This document shows, one piece after another, positions 1-11,500 of a stretch of DNA of 64,000 bases. The position numbers were made by a program, and so were the translations under genes. Source of the DNA: Pisolithus tinctorius (Eukaryota; Basidiomycota; Agaricomycetes; Boletales; Pisolithaceae). Numbering within the stretch: the first letter of the stretch is position 1; every line of letters starts with the position of its first letter. The stretch is from positions 3,596,001 through 3,660,000 of the forward strand of contig JANFAH010000004.1 of assembly GCA_024663395.1 (NCBI GenBank). The letters run 5' to 3'. A model generated the notes under the pieces. The model ran no database searches. It was not told the origin of the DNA and was given only the letters and a program-made list of their open reading frames with translations.

Positions 1-261
1 GCGTTCTTGCGCTGTGTTACGGTTCAGTGTCCTCATTCTTCACGTCACGATCAGCTCATACTCACCTTCCTACCCACTCTGAGCGACCGGCTACACTTCC
101 GTTTGGCCTGCCTGCATCGCTCACATGACTCCCCAGGTAGCCCTTTGCACGCTGTGTTTACCTTCGTGCACTCCCTGCATCAAAGGTTGGGGTCAGGTGC
201 CAGAGCGCCAGCTTTCGATGGGTCAGGGTTAGGTGGGTGTTCGCCTTCGTCGTTCTCCAGC

Positions 262-1027
262 TCATTGACTTCGTCTGTGGCCTGCGGAGTTTTTCTGAAC
301 GTTAACCATCACACTCGGCATTTCCTGGAGGGTAGGATGTACCTTTTCCTTGCCCTTCCCCTTGCCTGTACTATCCGTCTGTTCCCTCACTGGTTGTCCA
401 GTCCCCCTCGAAGACTCCCCTGCTTCAGTGTCGCTGGGTGTGCAGCCTTGACCTTCACCTATCATCATTGCTGCCTGTCTGTGCGTGCGCATAGAAGGTT
501 CCCTTGCCAACCTCTCTGCCTCGAGCTGCACTCTCAACTCTACCCTCTCCTGGTAGTCTTCGAAGATGTCGTCGATGTAGATCCGTCTCTGCTCCACTGG
601 ACGACGGAGGTCAGCGATGGCGATGGCACCCGGGACTAGAAGGCTTTGGCACATCGCAGATTCCTTGGTGTAGTCGCACATGCACTCATTGCGAACCTTC
701 AGCATGGAAATTCTGTTGTCATCAACATATTTCCACCACGAGTGTATGCTGGCCTGTGGATCTCTGTCAACGCGTGATGCACTACAGTGGAAGGTTGCTC
801 ACCCATGTCTTATCCCAGTCCTCCACCCACGCATAGATGGTCTCCAGCCTCTCCTCTGGCTGTGGCACCGCCTCAATCAAGTTCCAGACATGCCCTAGAG
901 CTGCAGCAAGCGCTGTGGTCGCCTGGTCCCTCATGCTGAACACAGGACGCGTGTCATTGACAGAGTAGGCTTGCATGGTCGTTGGCAAGAGTTGTGAGAG
1001 TCTGAGAGCGAGGTGGTAGAGTAACAA
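262..1027 (-). CDS. Hypothetical protein, two exons
   Basis: Two minus-strand exons can be joined. Exon 1 (about 1027 to 850) encodes a helical segment including WNLIEAVPQPEERLETIYAW. A GT..AG intron of about 66 nt follows, starting in GTGAGC and ending CCACAG, and exon 2 continues in frame as ASIHSWWKYVDDNRISMLKV and runs to the stop near 262. The second half contains IYIDDIFEDYQERVELRVQL, probably coiled coil, and then a Gly/Ser/Lys-rich, probably disordered tail with a GKGKGKEK run. I do not recognise the family. Proteins of this look (short, acidic helix then low-complexity tail) are frequent beside transposons in Agaricomycetes, and a transposase lies 1.2 kb away. The gene could continue beyond the window edge. 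The splice is my inference; the coding potential of both exons is reasonably clear. Confidence 0.5.
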
Positions 1028-2230
1028 GGGTGAATCTGACGATGAGAGGGTTTCCAGGCGAGTTTTTTTAATTCCGCAGGGCTGTTGCTGATGCGTTACC
1101 CGTGTGCGGAGTTTTGCTCACACAAGGCGTGTGGCCGAACACGAGCCATCTTTGTTTACGTCACCTGCTGAATCTCCGCTGCCCTTCTGCCATGACTCGA
1201 TGACCTCTGACCGAGGACGGTCAGCATTTGAAGACCCTTGGAGGTGTAGGGAGTAGTATACTCCCTGAGGCCAAAATAGGGATGCCAACACCAAAATTCC
1301 GCTGTCACCAAAGTTGACCCCTATCAAAGTTCCACGTCTGTCGTCTTTGGAATTATTGCATCAGCCTCATGCATCAACCTCGTGCACCACCTCGCCCATT
1401 GATCCTTTGGAGCTCCCCTGTCCATCAATAACACACACCAGTCATTGTCCCAGAATTCTGTGTCAACATCAACCTGACACACGTCTATCCAGAATTCCGC
1501 AGTCATGTTGCCTCAACCTCCGCCTCACCACGTAGCCAGGAAATCACGCAGATCATCAGTAAAAACTTCGGTTACCTCTCTCTCTCTTCTCCTGTGAACC
1601 TTTCTCTGCAATGCGAGTACCCCCTTGCATCTACAGCCTCTATCATTCGCGCACTCCATGGTACGATGTACACTTGTCCTGCTGGAATATACCTATCTTT
1701 TCCCATTTGTTTTTCTCAGTTACTACTTAACAGTTTGTCTTCACATGATCCTGTATGGCTTTGACATCTGACACGTCACCCTCTTTGTTTTTCGGAATTT
1801 TGCTTTACCTGCCCCACATTTCTCCGATCAGTACCTTACTATCCATGTACTATATAAGTCCGCCTTAGAGACGAAAAAGAATGATCTTTCAGGACTCACC
1901 ATCCGTGTCACATGCGAGGCTAAGGTGTTCTAAGTGTCCTTGCGTCCTCTGTGTTTGCTGCGTACCTGTGTCTTTGCATCATCTGCGTCCACTGTGTCTC
2001 CTGTGTCTTTGTGTCCTTGGTCTGCTAGTTCCTCGTTTCCCCTCTCGAGTGCCTAATTCGTCTTGGAGTTACTTCATCGGGTCAAGATCGTCTCTCGTAA
2101 TTTCAGAAGCAAAGTCTATTCCTATCTACAACTCTGCGGAATTAAATTCCATGCCCTACATTCGACTCTTCAACCAACTCTATCATCATACTCTATGTCT
2201 CCTTCCAACTCAGCACCCCTTGGGTCGAGC
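1028..2230. other. No gene seen; TATA-like box at 1851
   Basis: No convincing coding exon in either direction. A TATATAAG box lies at 1851-1858, followed by a pyrimidine-rich stretch with repeated TGTGTCTTTG/TGTGTCC words (about 1930-2020). This could be an old LTR promoter or the degraded 3' part of the neighbouring transposon; I could not find matching ends or a target duplication. Confidence 0.4.
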
Positions 2231-4430
2231 CTAGGGATTTCCCTTACAGCCTTCCCCTATCCACACGCTACCCAGAGGTAGTGTCCCACACCGTATTAAA
2301 TGTGTGAACATGGCCTTCCAGACACCGAGTTCAAACTTGTGAAGAAGATCAGGAACAAGAAGGGAATAGATGTCGAGGCCGAACTGAGCTAGCCGCTCTG
2401 AAAATGTGCTCTGAACCACAGATTAGATGACAATAGAAATGGAGAAAGATGGACAATACTCACACAAAGAGGCACTAAACCATGAATACCCAGAATGGCA
2501 TCAACGACCTGACTAACAAGGCTGCGACCTTTCTTGAAGATCCATCTTCTAATGGTGTCGATCTTCTGCCAGATACTTGGGTCATCAGAGTGTGTGTAGC
2601 GCTCACAGCGCATTCGATCATTCTTGGAGCTGAGCATTAAAATTTGATCCTTCTTGACGAGGCAGTGGGGACAAGGGCATTTCCCCAGATACTTCATGCA
2701 CATGATGAGAACCCTGAACAAACTTACAGTGAGTGATACCGTGTGTGAGATATGAGGAATGATGACTTACTTTTCTGGATAGTCAGCTGCATAAGTAAAA
2801 AATCGCAGGAAAACTTTGCGAAGGATGCCATCCGGAAAGCAAATGTCGAAGCCATGTTCGTAGGCGTGTATGAAGTCTGCATCCAAAATGTGATTCCATA
2901 TAGAATGGAAGAGCTCATGTCTGCAGTGGGTAAGAGTCGCAGAACTTGCACTCTTTCCAAATAGATATTGATAGACCTCTTGAATCCGATCTGGAAGCTG
3001 TGAAAATAGAGTTGGTGATTCAGTAAAAAATGGAGTATCTGAAGCGATATTACCTTAGGGATATAGGCAAGGTGGTGTGTGGAAAAGGACGTTGGTTTGC
3101 AGTGGATATATTTTGATTGATTTCCGATGAACACGTAGATCGACCAGAGCGCTGCATTTCCGAAATTTGCGAGGTGGGTTGAATCTGACCACACCATGAT
3201 AGCAGCAATAACGTTCTCTAGAGTACCGGTGGTAGATTTGTGGCATTGTATGGACTCGTGCTCCGCTAGCATCGCATCACCAGTATATAGATCGCCGTAG
3301 ATTCGCTCCAGTTGCACACTAGGACTTTGTTTCCAAAAGAGCTTGAATGGCTTGGTGTGAAACATCTGAGCGGAAACCTTGTTGAAAGCAGATCTCAATA
3401 ACTCCAGTGGCTTGCGATAGAATAAATCTGGGACCTCAAACTCAGGGGCATCGAGTTCAGAAGTGAACTGAACTTTTTTGGTGGGAAGCTTCACTTTCAC
3501 AGATGTCTTGTTCCAGTTGTCGGTACAAAGTACGGAAGGTGTATTGGCATTGTTGGGATACTCGTCCATGCGCTGGGCCTCGCAAGTGGCATGGAAACCG
3601 CGCAGATCCTCACGATCGAAATCTTCAGCTAGGATTACTTCATTCACCAAGCGATCAACATTGGCGAGTGACTTTGTATTAGAAGAATTGTAGAACCATT
3701 GCATGAGACGGAACATAGTGGGATTTAAGAAAGGCACGAAAAACGACCAAGCAGTGTCCTGCAGCGATTCTAGGCATGATCCAAGTCCCAAGCCTGACCA
3801 CCAAGAGTTGTTTGGAGGTAGTCCACAACTTGGCTCAAACGTCAAGCTCTCAAATGTTTCATCAAGAGTAGGTTCTTGGGATCATAGGTAGGGAAGTTAC
3901 GAAAATACGAGCGGAAGAGGCCATAACTGTCAGGTTCAGTATTGACGTACGATGACTTGAAATCTTCAAGATCATTTGGTGGAGGCAAATCGGGATGGGA
4001 TGGTAAGTCAGAGGATGGAACGGCATCAGTGCCATCGTTGGGGTGGGTAACGTGAGGTACAGGATTGTGAAGCAAAGGAAGTTCATCGCAGTATCGCCTA
4101 GGAAGACGGCGCACATGATTGGGGAGACCAGAAGGTCTATAATCAGGTTCGGGTTCTGCAAAAGAGATCTGGTGAAGGGATTAGCTGGAGTTCTTGACGG
4201 TCACTTTTGCATAACATGGATAGACACTTACCTCACCTTGTACATCGTCATGCCATGCAAGGTCATCATCTCCTCTCTGTAGGCTCTCCAATCCAAGATC
4301 TACATTCTCCTCAGCAAGGCGCCGGACTTTTTCTGCCTCAAGTTGGAGATCCTCATCCCGTTGGCGTCATTTTTGAAGCACAAGAGTTGTTGATGGGAGG
4401 AAACTTGTGCATTTAGATCAATGCATGGAA
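2231..4430 (-). pseudogene. Plavaka-type (CACTA superfamily) transposase, decayed
   Basis: DDE-type cut-and-paste transposase of the Plavaka group that is common in Agaricomycetes. Reading on the minus strand: an N-terminal part near 4430-4160 (ending in an acidic exon with LAWHDDVQGE), a linker exon 4114-3842 with EPDSYGLFRSYFRNFPTYDP, the core 3845-3000 with QRMDEYPNNANTPSVL, then MVWSDSTHLANFGNAALW and IYVFIGNQSKYIHCKPTSFS (the most diagnostic block), a CPCPHCLVKKDQI exon at 2721-2600, and FGLDIYSLLVPDLLHKFELG at 2390-2330. The C-terminal third expected after the FTHLIR block is missing, and exons sit in different frames, so the copy looks dead or truncated near 2300. It is divergent to the DUF6698 gene (start 4680). 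Family recognition is from motif memory; exon borders are approximate. Confidence 0.8.
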
Positions 4431-4679
4431 AGCGCCCTTTGACTAGTGAAGTTGGTTCTGTGACAACCTACACAAAGAAGTTTCATCAGTACTGTTAGTA
4501 GTAGCAGCCTTCGAAGGCCCACAAGCTGCTACTAATCGCAATAAGCTATTGGAAGGGTCTGTAAGGCAGAACAACTCGAATGACACGGTCACGTGACAAT
4601 GGTGCATAGACATACTTATACCTACACGAGTCGTGTCCTTAGGGGCTCGCATTTTCTCCCCCCTTAATTCTTCTCTCCC

Positions 4680-6064
4680 ATGGATGACACACTGCCAAAC
4701 CCAAATTCTTCCAAGTCCCTCATTGTCAAAGGCCGTCGAAGCAAGAAAAGAAAGTAAGTACTAGTACATGCTACTCATATAATAGTACTGTGAGACTCCA
4801 GAAGAATCGAAGATGACCCAATGGTCATTTACCGTACCGTGGGACGCTGCCTCGCTTATACTGTAGACATGTTCACAAACATCTCCATCGTGTTCGGAGT
4901 TGGTATAGCTTGCGATAAGGGTGGAACTCCTGGATTCCCATTGTAAGTTCATTGCAGGGTCAATGATGCCCCGGTACTCACCATATTGATGTTTCAAGAC
5001 CTGAAGACGACAAAGAACGCTTGCTCCGAACATATCGAACCATCCTTGAAGCGGTCCCTGATTTGTCCAAAGCGATTGACAATGTGAACGGGCAAAAGCT
5101 TGAGGAAGCCCTCGAAATGGTAAGTCATTTTATTCTCCATTCATCTAACCGCATATATGCGCCTTGTTTTAGGTCCAGGAAGGTGTTACCTGCTGCCGCA
5201 CTGATGACTGTGGCTCCCTCAAATGGCCTGGCCTTAACTACGTTCTGCTCAACACATCTGCCCTCATGCCTTCCATTCCCCCGACTGACACTTCCAAGTC
5301 ATTGCGCGGTTTCCACCATCCTCAACTGGCATGTCTCTTGTGTCTGCACAAGTACATTTCTGAATTTGACCAGAGTCCAAACCAGTAAGTCACTCTGAGC
5401 TGCTACCTTACAGCATACATGCTGACTATGTCGCATACTCACTCAGATACATAGACCACATCTTGAATGGGGACCTCATTTTCAAAGTCTGGCCATTACT
5501 GTCATTCCTATACGACCAAACGAAGCCTTATAATCTGGACGACATCCAAGACGGTCTCTTCCATGGCCATGTGTTAGTACGTGTAAGCCAAGATCACCCA
5601 TGTTGCATTGATTAATCGTTAACATCCTATTGGTGGCAGTTTTATAAACACATCTTCTGTGGGCGCCTCCATGATCGCAACAAAACCATCCAAGAACAAG
5701 ATCCACAGTATCAAAGAAGTTTCGGAATTCACAATCGCTTATGCAGCAGTAATGGCATACTTTACTTTATCGTCAGAGGAAATGTTCAGGAAGGCAGCGG
5801 GAGGACTTGTTTACAGAGACTTTTATTGTACGATCATCTCGCTTTTCGAGGAGAAGGAGACCGATCCATGGGTGAAGGAAACTTTGGCCTGGTGGAACCA
5901 GTGAGTACTTCAATTTGCCAATCGTTTTGCCTCCAACCCTACTATCATCTTACAGGCAGATTTATGGCAATAATTCTTCTGAAGACTTGAATGGCGATTT
6001 GGGTTCTGAGGAGGAGTGGCAAGCCGTCATTGCGCAGTGCACTGCTCGTCGCCGGCTCAACTGA
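4680..6064 (+). CDS. DUF6698-family protein, multi-exon
   Basis: Starts at ATG 4680 with a basic segment (KGRRSKKRK) possibly serving nuclear import. A GTAAGT intron (from 4754) leads to RIEDDPMVIYRTVGRCLAYT, then PEDDKERLLRTYRTILEAVP, the SLKWPGLNYVLLN block, YIDHILNGDLIFKVWPLLSF, and the last long exon with EFTIAYAAVMAYFTLSSEEM and KETLAWWNQQIYGNN, ending ARRRLN and TGA at 6062-6064. Five to six introns of about 50-60 nt with good GT..AG borders keep the frame open, so this gene looks intact. The order and wording of these blocks match DUF6698, a large Agaricomycete family of unknown function usually found in transposon-rich regions. Its neighbour is a divergent Plavaka transposase, so it may be element cargo. 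Role unknown. The reading frame stays open after the stop (next entry). Confidence 0.75.
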
Positions 6065-6499
6065 GTCAACTCTGTGTCCATCGATCCTGTGTTGAGAGGT
6101 AAGCCCATCGGTCTTCCAGCACAACCAATCTCAACCGAAACCATCACTGCAGGGGCTTCAGCCACCGCAAGCACCTCCTCTGTGCATAATGGAATTCAGG
6201 CCATGACCACTGTCTCCTCTGGCATTGCCCTCTCCTCTGCACATAATGGAACGCAGACTGTGACCACTGTCAACACCGACAGTGCCTTCTCAGCCTCTGC
6301 ACATAACGGAATGCAGACCGCGACCACTGTCAACACCGATAGTGCCCTCTCCTCTGTGCACAACGAAACACACCTTGCCCCATTGCCCCTCTCCAGTCCT
6401 GAGCCCAAGGCTCGTCCTCCTCCCCACTCCACCGCTTCTCGTGGGGGACCAAAAGGAAGAGGAAGAGGCCGTGGAAGGGGTGCATGCCGTGGGGCTTGA
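6065..6499 (+). other. In-frame Ser/Thr-rich, RG-rich extension after DUF6698 stop
   Basis: The frame of the DUF6698 last exon continues beyond its TGA for 145 codons without another stop. The sequence has three imperfect repeats built on HNGxQTxTTVNTDSA (6190-6350) and ends in a GRGRGRGRGACRGA tail at 6457-6499, an RG-box type RNA- or DNA-binding tail. Either the TGA is a recent nonsense mutation and the tail is the natural C-terminus, or a further intron removes the stop, or this is a separate small exon. Low-complexity composition means openness alone is weak evidence. Confidence 0.45.
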
Positions 6500-6739
6500 A
6501 TGGGTATCTTCTGATCCCTTTTTGCTCCCTACCTCACTGACCGTCGCTTCTCAAGCAGATGCTGCAATCTTCCACATCTGTGCTGTTACCTGCTCGAGTG
6601 TCATCTTTGCTCTGCTGCCTTTTTCTCTCGCTCATGCAAGTGCTCTCATTCGTTTCTGCTGTCCTGTTGCCTGCTTCATCCTGTACTGTCTGCTTTCGCT
6701 ATTCATGGACCAACGTCATCACTGGATTTGCATGTAATG

Positions 6740-7112
6740 TACTACTAATACAATGATTGTGGTGCTTTATAATGTGCTTGTAAGCATTGTAAGTGGTGTA
6801 AGGTGCAAGGTGCAAAGCTGCAAAAGAAGTGTGGTAATGAACTTATAATCACATTGTAAGTTGAATGTAATGCCTTACAGGGCCTTGTAAAGCTCGCAAG
6901 ACATTGTCAGAGATGGCAACCTTATAAGCCTCACAATGGGCTTATAAACTCATGAAAGGCTTATGACGGTCATGCAGGAGTACATAAGTCTTACAGGCTC
7001 CTGCCCAAAAGGGAGGTTAGTTATAAGGTGCTTACAGGCCTTAGTACCCTTCTAAGGACTTACGGCCCTTATCAGGCAATTACAAGGTTTCTGACGTTTT
7101 GCTGATGTTTTT
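6740..7112. repeat. Array of short palindromic CTTATAAG / CTTACAGGCC repeats
   Basis: About 370 bp packed with variants of CTTATAA, TTATAAGG, CTTACAGG and CCTTGTAA, in both orientations, without coding capacity. Dense subterminal repeats like this are the usual transposase-binding ends of hAT, CACTA and related elements. It lies between the DUF6698 gene and the first fold-back element and also marks where the Gypsy element's 3' part is lost. Confidence 0.45.
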
Positions 7113-8271
7113 TCCCTGACTGGTAAAATAGTGAAAAGTGACCTTTTGATGGGATTAAGGGCATGAAGGATGGGAAAATATGATTACATAATAGACCACA
7201 TGATCTTCCTGATGATGTGTCAGCATGTAAACAATGACAAACATTGGACTTGTACCATTAACCCTGCCTCTTTTACCACAACTCATGAAATCATCTCTCT
7301 AGCTCACATGGACATTTTCTCAAGGAATTCTTATCAAATACTGGTGGCCACCACAGTGCCATCAGTATAACATGCTCTCAGAACCATCAGTCCCTTAAAA
7401 AACCTGCTGTCAGTCATTCCCTGGACTGTTTCCCCCCCCATGCCTGATGTGTTCTGGGACTAATCAGTACTTGGAAGGCTGAGAATGTTTTGGAGGTCAA
7501 TCTGGCACTTCAGAACATGATGGACAAACTATCCCCCTCTCAACCAATGCATTTCTGGCACAGGAACACTGGTATGGAAGTTGGGGTGAGACCAAACCTC
7601 CTTGTGCTCTGAGCACCATAAGAGGGTTCACTAGATCTTGCTCTGATCTGAACTGTAGATGACTGGGGAAGGATTATTTGGTCATATGTGATCAAAGGCA
7701 ATCTTCAGGGCCAGATGGAAGCACAGGATTCCACTCCATGGCAGTTCAGTAGCATATCCTTCTGATGACACCCAGGGGTAAAGAGGATTTTGTCTTGCCC
7801 TAACTACCATACCAGTGTTCCTGTGCCAGAAATGCATTGGTTGAGAGGGGGATAGTTTGTCCATCATGTTCTGAAGTGCCAGATTGACCTCCAAAACATT
7901 CTCAGCCTTCCAAGTACTGATTAGTCCCAGAACACATCAGGCATGGGGGGGGAAACAGTCCAGGGAATGACTGACAGCAGGTTTTTTAAGGGACTGATGG
8001 TTCTGAGAGCATGTTATACTGATGGCACTGTGGTGGCCACCAGTATTTGATAAGAATTCCTTGAGAAAATGTCCATGTGAGCTAGAGAGATGATTTCATG
8101 AGTTGTGGTAAAAGAGGCAGGGTTAATGGTACAAGTCCAATGTTTGTCATTGTTTACATGCTGACACATCATCAGGAAGATCATGTGGTCTATTATGTAA
8201 TCATATTTTCCCATCCTTCATGCCCTTAATCCCATCAAAAGGTCACTTTTCACTATTTTACCAGTCAGGGA
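7113..8271. mobile_element. Fold-back (long inverted repeat) DNA element, copy A
   Basis: Two long inverted arms, about 7113-7600 and 7780-8271, surround a short loop. The outer ends read TCCCTGACTGGTAAAATAGT on the left and the exact complement on the right. The arms are so alike that an identical 66-residue peptide (starting MGKYDYIIDH) can be read at 7170-7370 on plus and 8014-8214 on minus; I regard it as a by-product of the repeat rather than a gene. Sequence blocks in arms and loop are shared with copy B at 12312-13885, so the two form a family. No transposase is encoded, so it would be non-autonomous. It sits in the 3' region of the Gypsy element. Confidence 0.8.
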
Positions 8272-8478
8272 CAAAAGCATTGCAATGCACTTTTTGGAAA
8301 GAATAGGGTGTATCTCAACATGTATTGCTTTGTTTGGACTGAACCTTAGTGCTCTGGAAAGCTTAGAGCCACCCCTCTCCAATGGTATAGGTATCATGAT
8401 CATCTGTGCAGAATAGCCTGAGCTACATCAGCAGCAAGTCACACCTCACAAACATTGCAACACTTTTGTCCCTCACTG
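8262..8478. mobile_element. Short MITE-like element with 26-bp inverted ends
   Basis: Left end CAGTCAGGGACAAAAGCATT and right end (complement) CAGTGAGGGACAAAAGTGTT match at about 22 of 26 positions. The right end is followed by TA at 8479-8480, and a TA precedes the left end by one base. CAGT ends with TA target sites are typical of Tc1/mariner-type elements. It is 217 bp and non-coding. Its left end overlaps the outer end of fold-back copy A, and its right end interrupts the minus-strand Gypsy pol reading just after the segment at 8506. Confidence 0.55.
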
Positions 8479-8505
8479 TACACCTGACACATTTGTAGGT
8501 GTGAG

Positions 8506-11500
8506 TCATGGGGTAGCATCCATTTGTTCACCCATTCTCTGATCATGGGATCTGGTTGTCATCACCAATGCCTTGATCCCTACATACACAGGTGCACTGA
8601 TAATCTGCTGTTCCTTCCCCTGTTGTACTGACCCTTTGATGTCCAGGTCATGGTGTAAGTATTCACTTGGCACTCTGATCATGCCAGGTGCATCAAACTC
8701 ATACATTCTAGATAGTGTGTCAGGGAGCACATTTTCAACCCCTGTGTCATAGTTGTGCCTCGACCCCAGCCAGACTCAGCCCTGCACTCATTCAGTCCAG
8801 CCTCATCAATCCTTTACCCCCAGATAGTCTAGTGTGGTATACACTGCTTTGCAGTGCATGTCACTTTGGTTAAGTCCTGCCTGGTCTTGTCTCCAGTCCA
8901 CCTGTCCTGGTCTCCATCGTCTTTGTCATACCTTACTAATACCTGTCTTACCAATCTTCTTAGCAATTTTTGCGAGACCAGCATTACCAGTCTCTGTACT
9001 ATAGTTGTCTCTAGTATATAAACTCATAGATACTCAGCCTGTACCCCTCAGTCTGAAATCAGCTAAGTTACCCTGATAACCCCACCTTGGCCTCGGACTC
9101 AGACTGAGACCCATGCAAGGGAATAGTGCTGTAATCTCAGTCACTAAGTCCAAACAGTCCACCCATCTGTACCTTCATCTCTCCTCTTGATTCCAACCCC
9201 TCAGTCTTGCACCTGCTTTGGTCTCTGGTCCAGACTCAACCCGGACAACCTGAACTTGACACCCTGGTACATATTTGATTTCAAAATTGAACTTGGCCAG
9301 CTTCTCTAACCAATGTGCTTGCCATCCCAACAGGTCCTTTTGGTCCAGTAGGTGTGTCAAGCTTCTGTGGTCAGTTACCCATGTGAAGTGGGCACCCTGT
9401 AGGATATTGTGATGCCTTAGCATCATTTCAACTCCCACAAGGAGCTCTTGTTCATGCACAGGGTAGTTTCTCTGAGCTGATGACATCTTTGCAGAGTAGA
9501 ATGTGGCAACCTTTGCCATCTTCCAATCCTTCCCCTGTGCAATCATGCCCCCGATACTGTTGCCACAAGCATCAGTCATCACCCAGATGGGTTCATGGTC
9601 TGGGCTGTAATTCAGTGGCATGCAGCAATGTTGCATGCAAGCAGTGACATAGGACTTCACTGTCTCGACTGCATGCTGTTCTGTGTATGTCCACTGGAAA
9701 GGTCAGGTCTCAGCACTTGCCTTGGCAAGTACCCCCAAAGGTACACACACCTTGTACATGTCATCAGCAAGATAGCCTACTGACCCAATGAACCCCTTGC
9801 ATAATGTGCAATTCATGGGTACTTTCCAATTCAGTATTTGGTCGACCTTCTCTGGGTCCATTTTTACCCCATCATTAGTGATGACATGCCCAAGTATTTT
9901 TACCTCATCACAGAGGAACCTCAGTTTTGTTTCACTAAGGTACAGTTTCTCTTGTGTGAGGGTTTCAAGGACAATTTTGACATGGCATACATGCTCTTCC
10001 AGCATGCTCAAATAAATGATTATATCATCCAGATATACATCCATGAAAGTACCAATGTGCTTGCCAAAGATATGGTTCATCAGAGCTTGGTACATGGCAG
10101 GCACATTACAGTTGCCTTGCTGTATGATGAGGCTAACCATGTTTCCATCAGGAGTAGTTACTACCATTTGCTCAACATGTTCAGGGATGACCCTGATCTG
10201 TTCATATGCATCCACACTGTTGATAATCGAGTGATACAGTTTCTTGGCTATGCATTGAAGGATCCCATCCATGTCAGGCATCAGGGACAACAGCTTTCAA
10301 GTATTCTTATTTTGTTCCCACAGGTCAACTACCACATGAAGGCAAGGAGGAGTTCCTGCCTTCAGGATCAACAGCATGGGGCAAGTATTTCGCACTGCTG
10401 TGAGTTCCCAATGGCCCATCCTCAGGTATGCATTCTTCTTTTCAGGGTCTTAACACTTCTGGGCACCTAGATGGCTGCCATGGGTAAATCTTCTTCTTGT
10501 CTATGAGTGAGATCTCATGGTTAATCACTCTGAAGGGGGGCAAAGCTGTAGTGCCAATTTGGGAGCATAGCGGCTTTGCCAGTCTCTGTAAGTATTTTCT
10601 TGCTTCTTCAATGCTCTCATGATATATTTCAGTAGTGCACAACTCTAGGGTCAATACCTGCTCACCCTTCATTTCTGTTGGAGTTGTACTACTGATCACT
10701 ACCCTTGGGGAATGTAGCCCTACCATCACCTTGTGCTGATATAGGAATGGGGTTCTGAGGATAAGGTCATAGTTTTGTAAGTTCATCACATTGAAATCTC
10801 ACTCACAATCAATGCCTTGGTACTGTAGGCATACTTTTGTCCTAAAGTTTACCTTCAAGCACAACCCTTGCACTGCCAATTGTATGGTAAGTGGTTTTTC
10901 AAGTGGAATCCATTTTACTTTCAGTTGTTCAGTGAGTGTTACTGACATAAAGTCAGCCAGTGATCCAGTGTCAATCAATGCTTGCGCTGGGTGGCCATTG
11001 ATGTGCACCACCACCACTAAAGGCTTTGGTATCTTTCACATGAAGTCCTTGGCTATCAAAGCATTTCATTGGAGGGTTGTCCAATCATCATTACAAATGG
11101 TAGTACCATTCAGGTGGATCACACTACAAGGTACATCCTCTCTGGCATCATGGTGCTTATTATTCACCTCTTCAAGGTCCTCATCTCCAGTCAGGGACTG
11201 GATCCCTATGTTGTCATCACTCCTGAAAGGATCAAGGCTCATCAGCTCCACACACACATGGAAGAGCTTCCTAGCATGCCAGTGGGTGACATCAAAATAG
11301 GGGGTGGTCACCCTGCTAATTGGGAGTTCAAAGCACAGAGCCATATGGTAGTCAAGAACCTTGAACATTGTATCATCCTTCCTGACACATGTGAACCAGC
11401 CTGCATTTTCCCTTTCCAGCACCTGGAGGCTATACTCTTCAAGTTTGGCCTTGATTTGATCTTCAAAGGGCCATCCCATCAGGTGAGACTTCCAGGTTCT

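Noticed and set aside
1505..2230. Possible LTR with TATA box at 1851
   Set aside because: No paired TG..CA ends, no target duplication and no second copy in the window; kept only as a note.
7170..7370. 66-residue ORF repeated identically at 8014-8214 on the other strand
   Set aside because: Explained by the near-perfect inverted arms of fold-back copy A; no motif, start context or splice support for a real gene.
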